A stretch of DNA of 28,500 bases from Psychrobacter sp. (GCF_030454045.1 NZ_JAKDJE010000034.1:1-28500); one strand, 5' to 3'. Shown: positions 16,801 through 25,386, counted from the stretch's first letter. Numbers and translations: made by a program. The notes: generated by a model not told the origin, from the letters alone.

Positions 16801-16833
16801 AAACCGCCCTGATTTATAAAATCAGGGCGGTTT
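16801..16833. terminator. Terminator between ohr and the EamA remnant
   Basis: A perfect 15-bp stem, AAACCGCCCTGATTT with its complement, closes around ATA and is followed by a T-rich stretch. It lies between convergent genes and can act on both strands. A weaker hairpin, CTCATG/CATGAG, precedes it at 16772-16788. Confidence 0.88.
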
Positions 16834-16922
16834 ATGTTATTTAGACAAATAGAATAGTTGCTTGTCTCTTATCTTTTTTCTCAGTAGCCGACTCTTTATG
16901 GAGTCATCAATATAACAGTGTT

Positions 16923-17767
16923 TTAAGCGGATGGTTTTTTATCTAAAGTAAATACCAATACCGCTCCCAAAATGACTACACTTGCTATCACAAAAGGCAG
17001 CGTTAGCGACTCAGACAAAAAGATCACACCGAGCACAGCCGCAATGACAGGCACGCACAGCTGAACGATCGCCGCTTGTGTGGTTTTTAACAATGGCATC
17101 GCCGTATACCAAATACTGTAACCCAGCCCTGATGCGATCGCGCCTGACGCACAGGCAAGCAGTATCCCTTCGCTGGTAATGCTTTCTAAGCTGATGTTTT
17201 TTAATCCTATTTTATCCAGATACATTAGGCCCACCAGTAACAATATCGGAACGGCTACCAAACTTCGCAAAAAGTTAAATCCTGTCGCCCGTAGCGGTGA
17301 GGTGCATGATTTACCGCGTATGCTGTATACTCCCCAAGCCGCGCCGCTCAGTGTCATCAATGCTGCAGCGTTGGGTGATGGAACGGCCGCTGATGGCAAC
17401 ATCAAATACACGAATCCTGCTACTGCGACGATAAATGCCAACCATTGTAGTGCACTGAGCTGTTCTTTTTTGTAGATACCCCAACTGATCATCGTGAGCT
17501 GAACCGCCGAAAATAAGATCAGAGCGCCAGTGCCTGTATCAAGCGCCACATAGGCAATCGAAAAACACAGCGCGTAAATCACCAAGCTGATGCTACTGAG
17601 CCAACTGCCTTTGTCATTTAAGATAGCATCAACAGAAGGCTTGTCAGAGGCGAGTAGTTGACGCTGTAGTCTATAGGCGTGAATCGTCCTGCTAGTGCCA
17701 TCCGGCAAAACAGGGAGTTTGCGGCAAATGCGATCAACGCAATAGTAGTATAAACAGTGGCTTTCAA
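16923..17767 (-). pseudogene. EamA/DMT family transporter, frameshifted near the N terminus
   Basis: A drug/metabolite-type exporter with ten expected membrane segments. The real start is probably TTG 17767, which has AGGA seven bases upstream and opens with LKATVYTTIALIAFAANSLF, a classic first EamA helix, then CRMALAGRFTPIDY. This frame meets a stop soon after. The rest of the protein, from about NDKGSWLSSISLVIYALCFS through the second EamA repeat to KKPSA, is in another frame. One or more indels therefore lie between about 17610 and 17690. An open frame starting at 17849 spans the gap but reads the first helix out of frame, giving a non-hydrophobic N terminus. The downstream part is otherwise intact, so the damage is recent or a sequencing error. 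Confidence 0.75.
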
Positions 17768-18061
17768 AAATAATTCCTACAATGAATAAGGGAGCATAAA
17801 ACAGGCAAACATAGGATTTTAGTTTTGGGTGTGGATGTATTACTGTCACGATGGCTTATTTTTCAGCAAAAATAATTGCCGTCTCACAAGACAGAATATT
17901 TTGTCGTACTTGTGGCAAAAAGTCTTTCTTAAATGAGAATAACGATAGTTGTATTGACGATAAGGTCTGAAAATAGGGATGATGTGCTTCGCATCAAACG
18001 AACTATTAGAACAACATTCATTAAACACAATACATCAGATAAATAAACTGGAAATGAGAGT

Positions 18062-18745
18062 ATGAATTGGGCAAGTATTTTTATTCATGACACAACGTGG
18101 TTGTTTGCCGTTGAAATCTTAATACGTGTCACCGTCATGTTTGTATTAATTATCACGTTCTTGCGCTTTACTGGCAAGCGCGGTGTTCGTCAGCTTTCTA
18201 TCTTTGAGCTGACCATTATCCTATCACTTGGCTCTATCGCGGGTGACCCTATGTTTACTGAGGATTTGCCGATTATTCAAGCCGTACTAATCATGGGTTC
18301 AGTCATTGTTCTTTACCGAATCTGTACGTGGGTTATGATGAAATGGCAGCCTTTTGAAGACTTATTGGAAGGCAAGTCACTTTATATCGTAGAAGATAGC
18401 ATGCTGGTGCTCGATAAGATCAAAAAAGGCAAAATGTCTCACGATGAGTTTTTTGCTGAAATGCGTCAACAGGGCGTTGAGCATTTGGGTCAAGTGCGCA
18501 TCGGTTTGCTTGAGACAGACGGCAACTTTAGTATTTTATTGCATTCCTCTGAAAATACAGTGTATGGTATGCCATTGTTTCCCAAGCAATATCAAGCTGT
18601 CGAGGCGGTAGAATTGGGGGCGCACTATGCCTGTATGTATTGTGGTTACGTCGAGCAAATATTAGAAGCTGATAAATGCTGCCCGCGCTGTGAGGATAAT
18701 TGCAATAATTGGGCTAAAGCGTTAAACAATCAGATAGTCAAGTAG
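18062..18745 (+). CDS. DUF421 (YetF-like) membrane protein with zinc-ribbon-like tail
   Basis: A 227-residue inner-membrane protein. Residues about 13-90 contain three hydrophobic segments with the family motif FLRFTGKRGVRQLSIFELTI. A DUF421 soluble domain follows at about 100-180 (LLEGKSLYIVEDSMLVLDKI, RQQGVEHLGQVRIGLLETDG). The C terminus adds a Cys-rich tail with CMYCGY at 191-196 and CPRC at 207-210, plus Cys206 and Cys214, resembling a zinc ribbon or rubredoxin knuckle. This tail suggests metal binding. The molecular function of the family is unknown. The start ATG lies a few bases after GAAATGAGAG, and the gene stands alone. Confidence 0.85.
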   Translation: MNWASIFIHDTTWLFAVEILIRVTVMFVLIITFLRFTGKRGVRQLSIFELTIILSLGSIAGDPMFTEDLPIIQAVLIMGSVIVLYRICTWVMMKWQPFEDLLEGKSLYIVEDSMLVLDKIKKGKMSHDEFFAEMRQQGVEHLGQVRIGLLETDGNFSILLHSSENTVYGMPLFPKQYQAVEAVELGAHYACMYCGYVEQILEADKCCPRCEDNCNNWAKALNNQIVK

Positions 18746-18770
18746 CGTAACGACTAGGCTAGTATAACGA

Positions 18771-18806
18771 TAATGCTGCCTTATCAACTAAGCTAAGGCA
18801 GCATTA
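18771..18806. terminator. Hairpin between the DUF421 gene and creD
   Basis: A perfect 13-bp stem (TAATGCTGCCTTA and complement) with a 10-base loop. It lies between convergent genes. The tail is not strongly T-rich, so it may be a weaker terminator. Confidence 0.65.
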
Positions 18807-18854
18807 ATTCAAACTATTATCAGTTTATGTGACTTTATTCATACAGCGCTTGGC

Positions 18855-20501
18855 TTATGTGACTTTGTACCAGTCAAGTTTGCGAGTCATAACCATCACA
18901 CAAGCCAATATAACAAAGCAGAATACGGCACCTAGCAATAGATTGAGATCCTCTGTGCTTAGGATACCAAAAAAGGACGCATATAATCCTGCAAGTATTG
19001 CGGTAAACATTGCCGCTCGTTTTGTATCACCAAATATATAATAAGCATACCAGCCGATGAGTCCTGCGCAGGCACTCGCTGCCACAGTATATGCTTGCCA
19101 AAAGGCAATTTGCTCAGCAAGTGGCAATAATAAAAGATAAAAAATAAATAGCGCACAGCCAACGAGCAGGTATTGAATAGGGTGAATACGACTCGATTTG
19201 AGTACTTCAAATAAAAAGAAAGTACCAAAAGACACCAGCATCAGTAGCAAGGCATATTTCATCGTTCGCTCAGTTTGCAGGTAGACATCATTGGGATTGG
19301 CAAAACTCACGCCAAAGCTGCTTAAACGAACGCTGGTATCACTAATATCACTGTCATTCGCCGTCATGTTTTCTGAACGACTGGCACCTGTGCTCATAAA
19401 CGCGTCAGAGTGGTATGGCTGATTATCGATATTCAGCGCCGGCGTGTTATCTATGACGCATTTATTATTGGGCGTGCGCGCACATTGTGACAAGTACTGG
19501 TTGTTTGCAACAGTGAGATATTGATTTTGCCAGCTGGCTTTGAATCCTGTAGCGCTAAAGTTTTTGGTATTGGGCAGCGCTTTGCCGATGAAATTGGGTG
19601 TTTGCCAATCACTATCCATTGTCATGCGAAAGTTGTGGCCTGTCGGTACGGTGCTCAAATGGCTGATACCTGACAAGGGTACATCGATGGCGATGCTCAA
19701 GGGTTTTTCTTGATTAATATCATGACGTTGATCATCTGGCTGTGACTGTGATTGGCTAGTCTCGTTATCAGTCGTATGTGCCGCACTTAGAGTGTTTGAG
19801 TCTTGTTGATGACTCATGTTTTTGCGAGATGCCACCAACATCTCTTGAGGTATGTCCACCTCAATGTAGTTTAGCCCCTTGAACAGAGGTGTTTGTGGAT
19901 AGCTTGCGGTAAAAGATTTTTGATGCATGGTCACTGTAGGTAGGGTTGTGACACCGCGCAAATCTGAAACAGGAATAATGAGTTTGGCTTTATGCCAGTG
20001 AACAGTGGTTTTTTCGGGCTGCACGTGATCTGAGAGGGTAGAAGAGTCGGCTGAGTCTGACTGGCTACTGAGCGTATTATGCGTCTTGTCTAAGTCTGCT
20101 AGCGCTTGTGTCACAGCGTAGTTCTGATCGAATGTGATGTGACCGTTGTAGCTGGTCGCATGATAGATACCACGTTTATAGGTATCGGTATCTACTTTTA
20201 GGTTTTGTTTGGTCTGAGTTTGGCTGGCAAGGACGGTTTCAACAACTGAATAAGACGGTGCGCATTTGCTTTTGGTTGTTGGCGTCTCTAGTTGACACTC
20301 AGGCGTGACTGTCGTAGGTATGGCGATAAATGGTGTGATGACTTGTTGTGGGTTAATGTGCTGCTGGGCGATTTCTCTTATGACTGAATCAGCATAACTT
20401 TGTCTCTCGTAGATCACATCATCGAGCATAGCCAGACCGATAGAAAACAGAATACAAAGTCCTGCCATGATCGACAGTTTGGTTAATAGTGTTTTTTGCA
20501 T
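18855..20501 (-). CDS. creD: Inner membrane protein CreD
   Basis: A cell-envelope protein of the CreD family, 548 residues against about 450 in E. coli. One N-terminal membrane segment (LSIMAGLCILFSIGLAML) is followed by a large periplasmic region and then a C-terminal block of about six to seven membrane helices (YALLLMLVSFGTFFLFEVLK to VCFVILACVMVM-like end). The periplasmic part contains low-complexity Ser/Gln/Asp/Thr inserts, which explain the extra length. Start choice: ATG 20501 has AGGAGG eight bases upstream; the longer frame to 20531 adds only an unlikely polar lead. The creBC two-component genes that control creD in enterics are not in this window. It follows the nadR-like gene on the same strand after 127 bases. 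Confidence 0.87.
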   Translation of the reverse strand: MQKTLLTKLSIMAGLCILFSIGLAMLDDVIYERQSYADSVIREIAQQHINPQQVITPFIAIPTTVTPECQLETPTTKSKCAPSYSVVETVLASQTQTKQNLKVDTDTYKRGIYHATSYNGHITFDQNYAVTQALADLDKTHNTLSSQSDSADSSTLSDHVQPEKTTVHWHKAKLIIPVSDLRGVTTLPTVTMHQKSFTASYPQTPLFKGLNYIEVDIPQEMLVASRKNMSHQQDSNTLSAAHTTDNETSQSQSQPDDQRHDINQEKPLSIAIDVPLSGISHLSTVPTGHNFRMTMDSDWQTPNFIGKALPNTKNFSATGFKASWQNQYLTVANNQYLSQCARTPNNKCVIDNTPALNIDNQPYHSDAFMSTGASRSENMTANDSDISDTSVRLSSFGVSFANPNDVYLQTERTMKYALLLMLVSFGTFFLFEVLKSSRIHPIQYLLVGCALFIFYLLLLPLAEQIAFWQAYTVAASACAGLIGWYAYYIFGDTKRAAMFTAILAGLYASFFGILSTEDLNLLLGAVFCFVILACVMVMTRKLDWYKVT

Positions 20502-20628
20502 GTTGGCGCCTCCTAAATGTCTTGAATCCACAGCTGCTGATACAGTTGGCTGCGGCGTTAATAGACATCATAGAGAGGTGGTAGCGAGAAAATATGCAAG
20601 GAAGATGAATAGTGTGTGGAAAACGATT

Positions 20629-21228
20629 CTAGGGACTACCGAGATGGATAAGCTGTGCGATTACTTGTTGGACACGCTTTTGTCTATCACCGCCAATACG
20701 CACAAAGGGTTTTTGATGCCTGTCTAATTGACTGGCAAAATACTCGCTTATCTCATCACGTTGGTGCGGGCTATCTCGCAAGTCATCAGCCACCCAAGGT
20801 ATATCAACCTCAGTCAATACTATCAAATCATAATGATGTGCCAATGCTGCTTGCTCAAGAGCGGCAGGGCAGTCACCATAATACCAATGAGAGTACGTCA
20901 TCAGCTCAAACAAACTGGTGTCACAAAACAAATAGCGGTTTTTATCAAGTGTTTGAGCCACTTGTTTGGCTAAGTCGTTCTCCCGTTTGATTTGCCCCTG
21001 GGCGATCGGCAGTAGATCCTCCCAAGTGCAAGTCAACTGCTCATTATCCCATTTCGCTTGCAGGTAGGTACGCATATACTCTGATACCCACTGACTATCA
21101 AAATGCGCTGCCAAATCACGGCATAGCGTTGTTTTTCCTGTGCTTTCTGCGCCCAAGACAGCAACAGTAATCACAGATTCAGGCGTATGCTGTTCGAGGT
21201 TGTACACGGTAGCGTCGTTGCCATTCAT
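20629..21228 (-). CDS. NadR-like ATPase / nicotinamide riboside kinase
   Basis: A 199-residue P-loop protein corresponding to the kinase part of NadR (AAA_28 family). Walker A is GAESTGKTT at residues 26-34, and a likely Walker B/lid region includes YLFCDTSLFELMTYSHWYYG. The C terminus has VRIGGDRQKRVQQ, as in NadR kinases. It should phosphorylate nicotinamide riboside to NMN, and its coupling to pnuC supports this strongly. Start choice: the first candidate in frame is a TTG at 21246, but ATG 21228 is more likely. It overlaps the end of pnuC by 50 bases, so translation is probably coupled. It lacks the NMN-adenylyltransferase and repressor domains of enteric NadR. Confidence 0.85.
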   Translation of the reverse strand: MNGNDATVYNLEQHTPESVITVAVLGAESTGKTTLCRDLAAHFDSQWVSEYMRTYLQAKWDNEQLTCTWEDLLPIAQGQIKRENDLAKQVAQTLDKNRYLFCDTSLFELMTYSHWYYGDCPAALEQAALAHHYDLIVLTEVDIPWVADDLRDSPHQRDEISEYFASQLDRHQKPFVRIGGDRQKRVQQVIAQLIHLGSP

Positions 21229-21883
21229 AATAGGCCCAGATTGCAATGAGAGTGAAGACTACATATTGTAGCGCGGTAAAAGTAAACCCTTTATAAAAGT
21301 ATAGCGGTACCGATATCGCATCAGCGATAATCCATAGTATCCAATGCTCTATTTTGCGCCTTGCCATAAGCCACATGGCCATCAAAAATAGAGCCGTGGT
21401 GAGCATGTCAGTATAGTCCACCCAAGTAAATAGATGTAGACCAAGTACAGCGCCCTCAAAGCTAAAGCCATTGTTGATGACTGGGCGGAAATAATAAATA
21501 AGCGCCACAAATGACATGGTAGCTACCGCCAAAGCAGACAAAATAGAGATATCTCCTGTATGCAAATGCTCAATACGCACATCGTTTGAGGTCTGATGCT
21601 CGATAGATTGGTTTTTTTTATTTCTTGACCAGTTGATCCAGCCGTACAAGCTCATCACCGTATAATAAGCGTTGATGAACATATCGCCAAATAGCTGCCA
21701 CTCCCAAAGCAAATATACAAATATTGCTGTGCTCATAAGCCCAATGGGAAAGACCAAAATATTGGTTTTGCTCGCCAATAAGACACTAGCAACCCCAAAA
21801 ACAACGGCAATCAATTCTAGGACGATAAATATCGTTGAATAATCGGCATATTGACCAAATAACCAGTTGAGAATCTCTGCCAT
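21179..21883 (-). CDS. pnuC: Nicotinamide riboside transporter PnuC
   Basis: A 234-residue inner-membrane protein of the PnuC family with about seven helices, which takes up nicotinamide riboside by facilitated diffusion. The family motif YGWINW, here preceded by AYYTVMSL, is visible, as is the C-terminal region WILWIIADAISVPLYFYKGF, both part of the vitamin-binding core. Start choice: ATG 21889 is preceded directly by AGGA with no spacer, so the next ATG, at 21883 with a 6-base spacer, is preferred. It is the first gene of a pnuC-nadR pair. Confidence 0.92.
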   Translation of the reverse strand: MAEILNWLFGQYADYSTIFIVLELIAVVFGVASVLLASKTNILVFPIGLMSTAIFVYLLWEWQLFGDMFINAYYTVMSLYGWINWSRNKKNQSIEHQTSNDVRIEHLHTGDISILSALAVATMSFVALIYYFRPVINNGFSFEGAVLGLHLFTWVDYTDMLTTALFLMAMWLMARRKIEHWILWIIADAISVPLYFYKGFTFTALQYVVFTLIAIWAYYEWQRRYRVQPRTAYA

Positions 21884-22162
21884 TCGCATTCCTAAATATC
21901 AGCATGTATTGATGTGCTTGCTTGGCTATGCACAGTAAAAGAGCGCTAATTATAGCGTAGCTATCAAAGAATATAGTGAGTCTTTGCTTATTTATCGCCA
22001 GAAACAGATTATTTGTAACAAAGCATTAGAAAAAATTTAATATTCAGGCATAATAAGGGCATTGATTTTAAGTTTACAGTTATTCACTGAATTTGAATGG
22101 CTATTATTTTTCCACTTTTATGCTTGTTCCAAGCACCACAGTAGTAGACAAGGAAGCGTATC

Positions 22163-23308
22163 ATGACGACTTGTATCACAGGCACTGGTCTTTATATCCC
22201 ACCTTACAGCATTAGTAACGAAGAGCTAGTTGAGTCATTTAACCAGTATGTTGAAAACTATAATACCGAACATGCTGAAGAGATAGCTGCAGAGACAATG
22301 ACGGCACTTGAGCCTTCTTCAGCCGCTTTTATCGAAAAAGTATCTGGTATCAAATCACGTTATGTGATGGAAAAAGACGGTATTTTAGACCCTGAAATCA
22401 TGGCACCAGTCATTGCCTATCGTAACTTAGGCGAAGAGCTGTCTGTGATGGCAGAAATGGGCGCGGCTGCGTTAAAAGATGCATTGGCTGATGCTGGACT
22501 TGAGGCCAACGATCTAGATGGTATTATTCTTGCTTGCTCAAACTTCCAGCGTACGTATCCTGCAGTTGCTATTGAAATCCAAAATGCCATTGGTATGGTT
22601 GGCGGCTTCGCTTATGATATGAACGTCGCCTGTAGTGCGGCAACGTTTGGCCTATCGCAAGCGCATGGCTCTATTGTTTCTGGTCTTGCCAAACGTGTGG
22701 CTGTGGTCAATGTTGAGATTACCTCAGCACATCTAAACTGGCGCAACCGTGACAGCCACTTTATTTTTGGTGATGTGGCGACTGCTTCTATTGTTGAAGA
22801 ATTAGACAAACCAAAGGGTTATGAGATTCTAAACGCTAAACTGTTTACTCAGTTTTCGACCAATATCAAAAACGAATATGGCTTTATGGATCGCTCAGAG
22901 TATCTAGCCGCGCAAACGGAGATGTATCCAGACATCAAAGCCCCGGTCACTGATAAACTATTTTTGCAAAATGGTCGCAAAGTGTTCCGCGAAGTTTGTC
23001 CAAAGGTGTCTGAGGTTATCACTGAGCATCTGCAAGAAAATGATATACCGACCTCTGATGTTAAGATGATGTGGCTACACCAAGCCAATGCCAATATGCT
23101 AGATTTGATTTTACGCACTGTCATCGGTAAAGAAGCAGATAAAGCGATTGTTCCAAGCGTCATTGCTGAATTTGCCAATACCAGCTCAGCGAGCCCTATG
23201 ATTGTATTCCATCGCTATAAGGATGAGCTAGCATCAGGTGATTTGGGTGTTATTTGCTCATTTGGTGCCGGTTACTCTATTGGCTCAGTATTGGTTCGTA
23301 AAGTCTAA
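22163..23308 (+). CDS. Beta-ketoacyl-ACP synthase III family protein
   Basis: A 381-residue thiolase-fold enzyme that condenses an acyl primer with malonyl-ACP. The catalytic triad of the KAS III group is complete: Cys157 in NVACSAATFG, His306 in WLHQANANML and Asn339 in EFANTSSASP. The glycine-rich C-terminal loop (SFGAGYSIGSVLV) is present. It is longer than housekeeping FabH (about 320 residues), with an inserted helical N-terminal segment at about 25-60, and it stands alone outside a fab cluster. It is therefore likely one of the secondary FabH-like enzymes known in Pseudomonas and Acinetobacter relatives. AAGGA precedes the ATG. It ends at a terminator. Confidence 0.88.
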   Translation: MTTCITGTGLYIPPYSISNEELVESFNQYVENYNTEHAEEIAAETMTALEPSSAAFIEKVSGIKSRYVMEKDGILDPEIMAPVIAYRNLGEELSVMAEMGAAALKDALADAGLEANDLDGIILACSNFQRTYPAVAIEIQNAIGMVGGFAYDMNVACSAATFGLSQAHGSIVSGLAKRVAVVNVEITSAHLNWRNRDSHFIFGDVATASIVEELDKPKGYEILNAKLFTQFSTNIKNEYGFMDRSEYLAAQTEMYPDIKAPVTDKLFLQNGRKVFREVCPKVSEVITEHLQENDIPTSDVKMMWLHQANANMLDLILRTVIGKEADKAIVPSVIAEFANTSSASPMIVFHRYKDELASGDLGVICSFGAGYSIGSVLVRKV

Positions 23309-23336
23309 CGTCTCAATACGCACCTTTTATAGATAA

Positions 23337-23368
23337 AAATAGCTAAGAGTCTTCTTGGCTATTTTTTT
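23337..23368 (+). terminator. Rho-independent terminator of the KAS III gene
   Basis: AAATAGCTAAGA pairs with TCTTGGCTATTT (one G-U pair) around GTCT, followed by seven T. Confidence 0.88.
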
Positions 23369-23474
23369 GTCTGTTTTTCTCTAAAAATTAGCCGTTATAT
23401 TTATGAGTAGGGATAGATAGTTGAGAATATAACGACCAGATTGTTTAGAATAGAGAGAAGAAGGCGTAGAGATT

Positions 23475-23503
23475 TTAATTTACCTCAAAAAATTTGCTAT
23501 AAT
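23475..23503 (+). promoter_or_regulatory. Promoter of prfA (extended -10)
   Basis: TATAAT at 23498-23503 is preceded by TGC, giving an extended -10. TTAATT at 23475-23480 is a weak -35 with 17-base spacing. The leader is about 30 bases. Confidence 0.62.
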
Positions 23504-23541
23504 CACGCTCTTATTCCCCTCACTTAAATAAAAGTCCTTTT

Positions 23542-24633
23542 ATGAAAGAATCCTTACGCCTGCGCTTAGACCAGATGGTAGACCGTTATGAAGAGGTCAC
23601 CGCCTTGTTATCAGATCCTAGTGTCATCAGTGATAATAATAAATTTCGTGAATTGTCTGTCGAGCATAGCGACTTGATGGATATCACGACATTGTGGCAG
23701 AACTATCTGAATGCAGAGACGAATCAGGCAGACGCCGAAGCAATGCTGGCTGATGCAACAGATCCTGATATGAAAGAGATGATGATCGATGAGATTGATA
23801 CAGCGCGTGAGACCATCGCTGAGATGGAAGAAGCGCTTAATGTTATGATGTTGCCAAAAGATCCCAATGACAAAGTACCAGCATTCTTGGAGATTCGTGC
23901 AGGTACAGGTGGTGATGAAGCAGCGATTTTCTCTGGTGATTTGTTCCGTATGTACCAAAAATACGCGCAAACCCAAGGCTGGACTGTTGAAGTTCTATCC
24001 GCGAACGAAGGTGAGCATGGCGGTTATAAAGAAATCATCACCCGCGTATCGGGTAATAGCGTCTATGGTCGCCTAAAGTTTGAGTCAGGTGCTCACCGCG
24101 TACAGCGTGTGCCAGAGACAGAAAGTCAAGGTCGCGTGCATACGTCAGCCTGTACCGTGGCGGTCATGCCAGAAGTTGAAATTGATGATACGGTAGACAT
24201 CAATCCTGCAGATATTAAGATGGATACCTTTCGCTCAAGTGGCGCGGGTGGTCAGCACGTCAACACTACTGATTCAGCGGTACGTTTGACACACATTCCA
24301 ACGGGTACCGTGGTAGAGTGTCAACAAGAGCGTAGTCAGCATAAAAACCGTGCGCATGCGATGAAAATGCTGGTCTCAAAGATTCAGCAAGTCAAAGTGC
24401 AGGCGCAGGTAGATGCGGCCGACACCATCCGTCGCGATTTGGTCGGTAGTGGCGATCGCTCAGAACGTATTCGCACCTATAATTTCCCGCAAGGGCGCAT
24501 GACCGATCACCGTATCAACTTGACCTTATATAAGCTTGACTCTATTATGGAAGGCGACTTAGATGAGATTCTTGACGCACTGTTGCGTGAGCATCAAGCG
24601 GACTTGATGGCCAGTATCGGCGGCGAGATGTAA
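23542..24633 (+). CDS. prfA: Peptide chain release factor 1
   Basis: Releases completed peptides at UAA and UAG codons. The 363 residues are the normal length. The stop-codon recognition PxT motif is PET at 191-193 (VQRVPETESQG), which identifies RF1 rather than RF2 (SPF). The peptidyl-transferase GGQ motif is at 236-238 in SGAGGQHVNTTDSAV. The N-terminal coiled region (about 1-110) is present. In many proteobacteria prmC follows; here a toxin-antitoxin module follows instead. Confidence 0.97.
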   Translation: MKESLRLRLDQMVDRYEEVTALLSDPSVISDNNKFRELSVEHSDLMDITTLWQNYLNAETNQADAEAMLADATDPDMKEMMIDEIDTARETIAEMEEALNVMMLPKDPNDKVPAFLEIRAGTGGDEAAIFSGDLFRMYQKYAQTQGWTVEVLSANEGEHGGYKEIITRVSGNSVYGRLKFESGAHRVQRVPETESQGRVHTSACTVAVMPEVEIDDTVDINPADIKMDTFRSSGAGGQHVNTTDSAVRLTHIPTGTVVECQQERSQHKNRAHAMKMLVSKIQQVKVQAQVDAADTIRRDLVGSGDRSERIRTYNFPQGRMTDHRINLTLYKLDSIMEGDLDEILDALLREHQADLMASIGGEM

Positions 24634-24686
24634 GCCATAGCGGTGAACTATGCGAGTGAGGTTAAGAAGGGGTATAGCGATTAGCG

Positions 24687-24715
24687 TTGCTATATTCCCA
24701 AATTGGGAATATAAT
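24687..24715 (+). promoter_or_regulatory. Promoter of higBA
   Basis: TTGCTA (24687-24692) and TATAAT (24710-24715) are separated by exactly 17 bases. The predicted start near 24722 leaves a short leader of about 16 bases before the higB ATG. Confidence 0.78.
24691..24713. promoter_or_regulatory. Perfect 23-bp operator palindrome of higBA
   Basis: Arms TATATTCCCAA and TTGGGAATATA surround a single central A. The palindrome fills the promoter spacer and overlaps the ends of both boxes. This is the expected binding site for HigA or the HigBA complex, giving autorepression. The role is inferred from position and from family knowledge. Confidence 0.8.
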
Positions 24716-24737
24716 TGGACACTATACACTAAGTCAT

Positions 24738-25046
24738 ATGAGAGTTATTGCCAAAAGCAGTTTACGTAAATTCTGGGAACAGCCTAACAATGGTGATGCA
24801 AAAGGTCAGCTAGAAGCTTGGCATGATTTTGCACTAAAAGCCAGTTGGCAATCGCCGCAAGATATCAAAAACGATTTTAAGAATGCGAGTATTTGCGCTA
24901 ATAATAGAGTCGTTTTTAATATTGCAGGCAATAAATACCGATTGGTGGTTGAGATGCAGTATCAGGCTGGTATTGCTTGGGTCAAGTTCATCGGTACTCA
25001 TAGTGAATACGATAAAATTGATGTGGAGGTTGTCAATGAATATTAG
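24738..25046 (+). CDS. higB: HigB-type toxin (mRNA interferase)
   Basis: A 102-residue toxin of the HigB family (PF09907 type), which cleaves mRNA on the ribosome. The family pattern is clear: RVIAKSSLRKFWEQP near the N terminus, then NNRVVFNIAGNKYRLVVEMQ, then IGTHSEYDKIDVE at the end. The start is ATG 24738; an upstream in-frame start at 24687 would begin inside the promoter and operator and is rejected. The stop overlaps the antitoxin start by 11 bases, so translation is coupled. Toxin-first order is usual for hig modules. The module sits between prfA and lysS and is probably an insertion. Confidence 0.92.
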   Translation: MRVIAKSSLRKFWEQPNNGDAKGQLEAWHDFALKASWQSPQDIKNDFKNASICANNRVVFNIAGNKYRLVVEMQYQAGIAWVKFIGTHSEYDKIDVEVVNEY

Positions 25047-25386
25047 ACCAATTCGTAATGATCAAGATCTAGCACATGCATTTGCTCAGCTACAAGCTGT
25101 GTTTCAAGCTGATGAGGGTACACCTGAGGCTGATGAGCGCGAAGTGCTAGTAACCTTAATTGAGGCTTACGAAAACAAATATTATCCTATCGAACATGCT
25201 GAAGCTGTCGATGCTATTATTTTTCAGATGGAAAATCTAAATTTAAGTAGAAAGGATTTGACACCTTACTTGGGATCGGCAAGTAAAGTATCTGAAGTAT
25301 TAAATCGTAAACGCCGATTGAGTTTGCCAATGATAAGAAAACTACATGAAGGGCTGCACATTCCTTATGAAAGTCTTATTCACTAG
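25036..25386 (+). CDS. higA: HigA-type antitoxin (helix-turn-helix)
   Basis: A 116-residue antitoxin that neutralises HigB and represses its own operon. The N-terminal MNIRPIRNDQDLAHAFAQLQ and the central VTLIEAYENKYYPI match the HigA family (COG5499). The C-terminal helix-turn-helix is seen in LSRKDLTPYLGSASKVSEVL followed by NRKRRLSLPMIRKLHEGLHI. The start ATG has GGAGG seven bases upstream, inside the end of higB. A longer frame from 24883 reads higB out of frame and is not used. Confidence 0.92.
   Translation: MNIRPIRNDQDLAHAFAQLQAVFQADEGTPEADEREVLVTLIEAYENKYYPIEHAEAVDAIIFQMENLNLSRKDLTPYLGSASKVSEVLNRKRRLSLPMIRKLHEGLHIPYESLIH

Noticed and set aside
17846..18028. 60-residue minus-strand frame upstream of the EamA remnant
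   Set aside because: No ribosome-binding site, and composition unlike a protein; it lies in the intergenic control region.
24687..24737. Longer start for higB at 24687
   Set aside because: It would place coding sequence across the -35 box, operator and -10 box; the family N terminus begins at ATG 24738.
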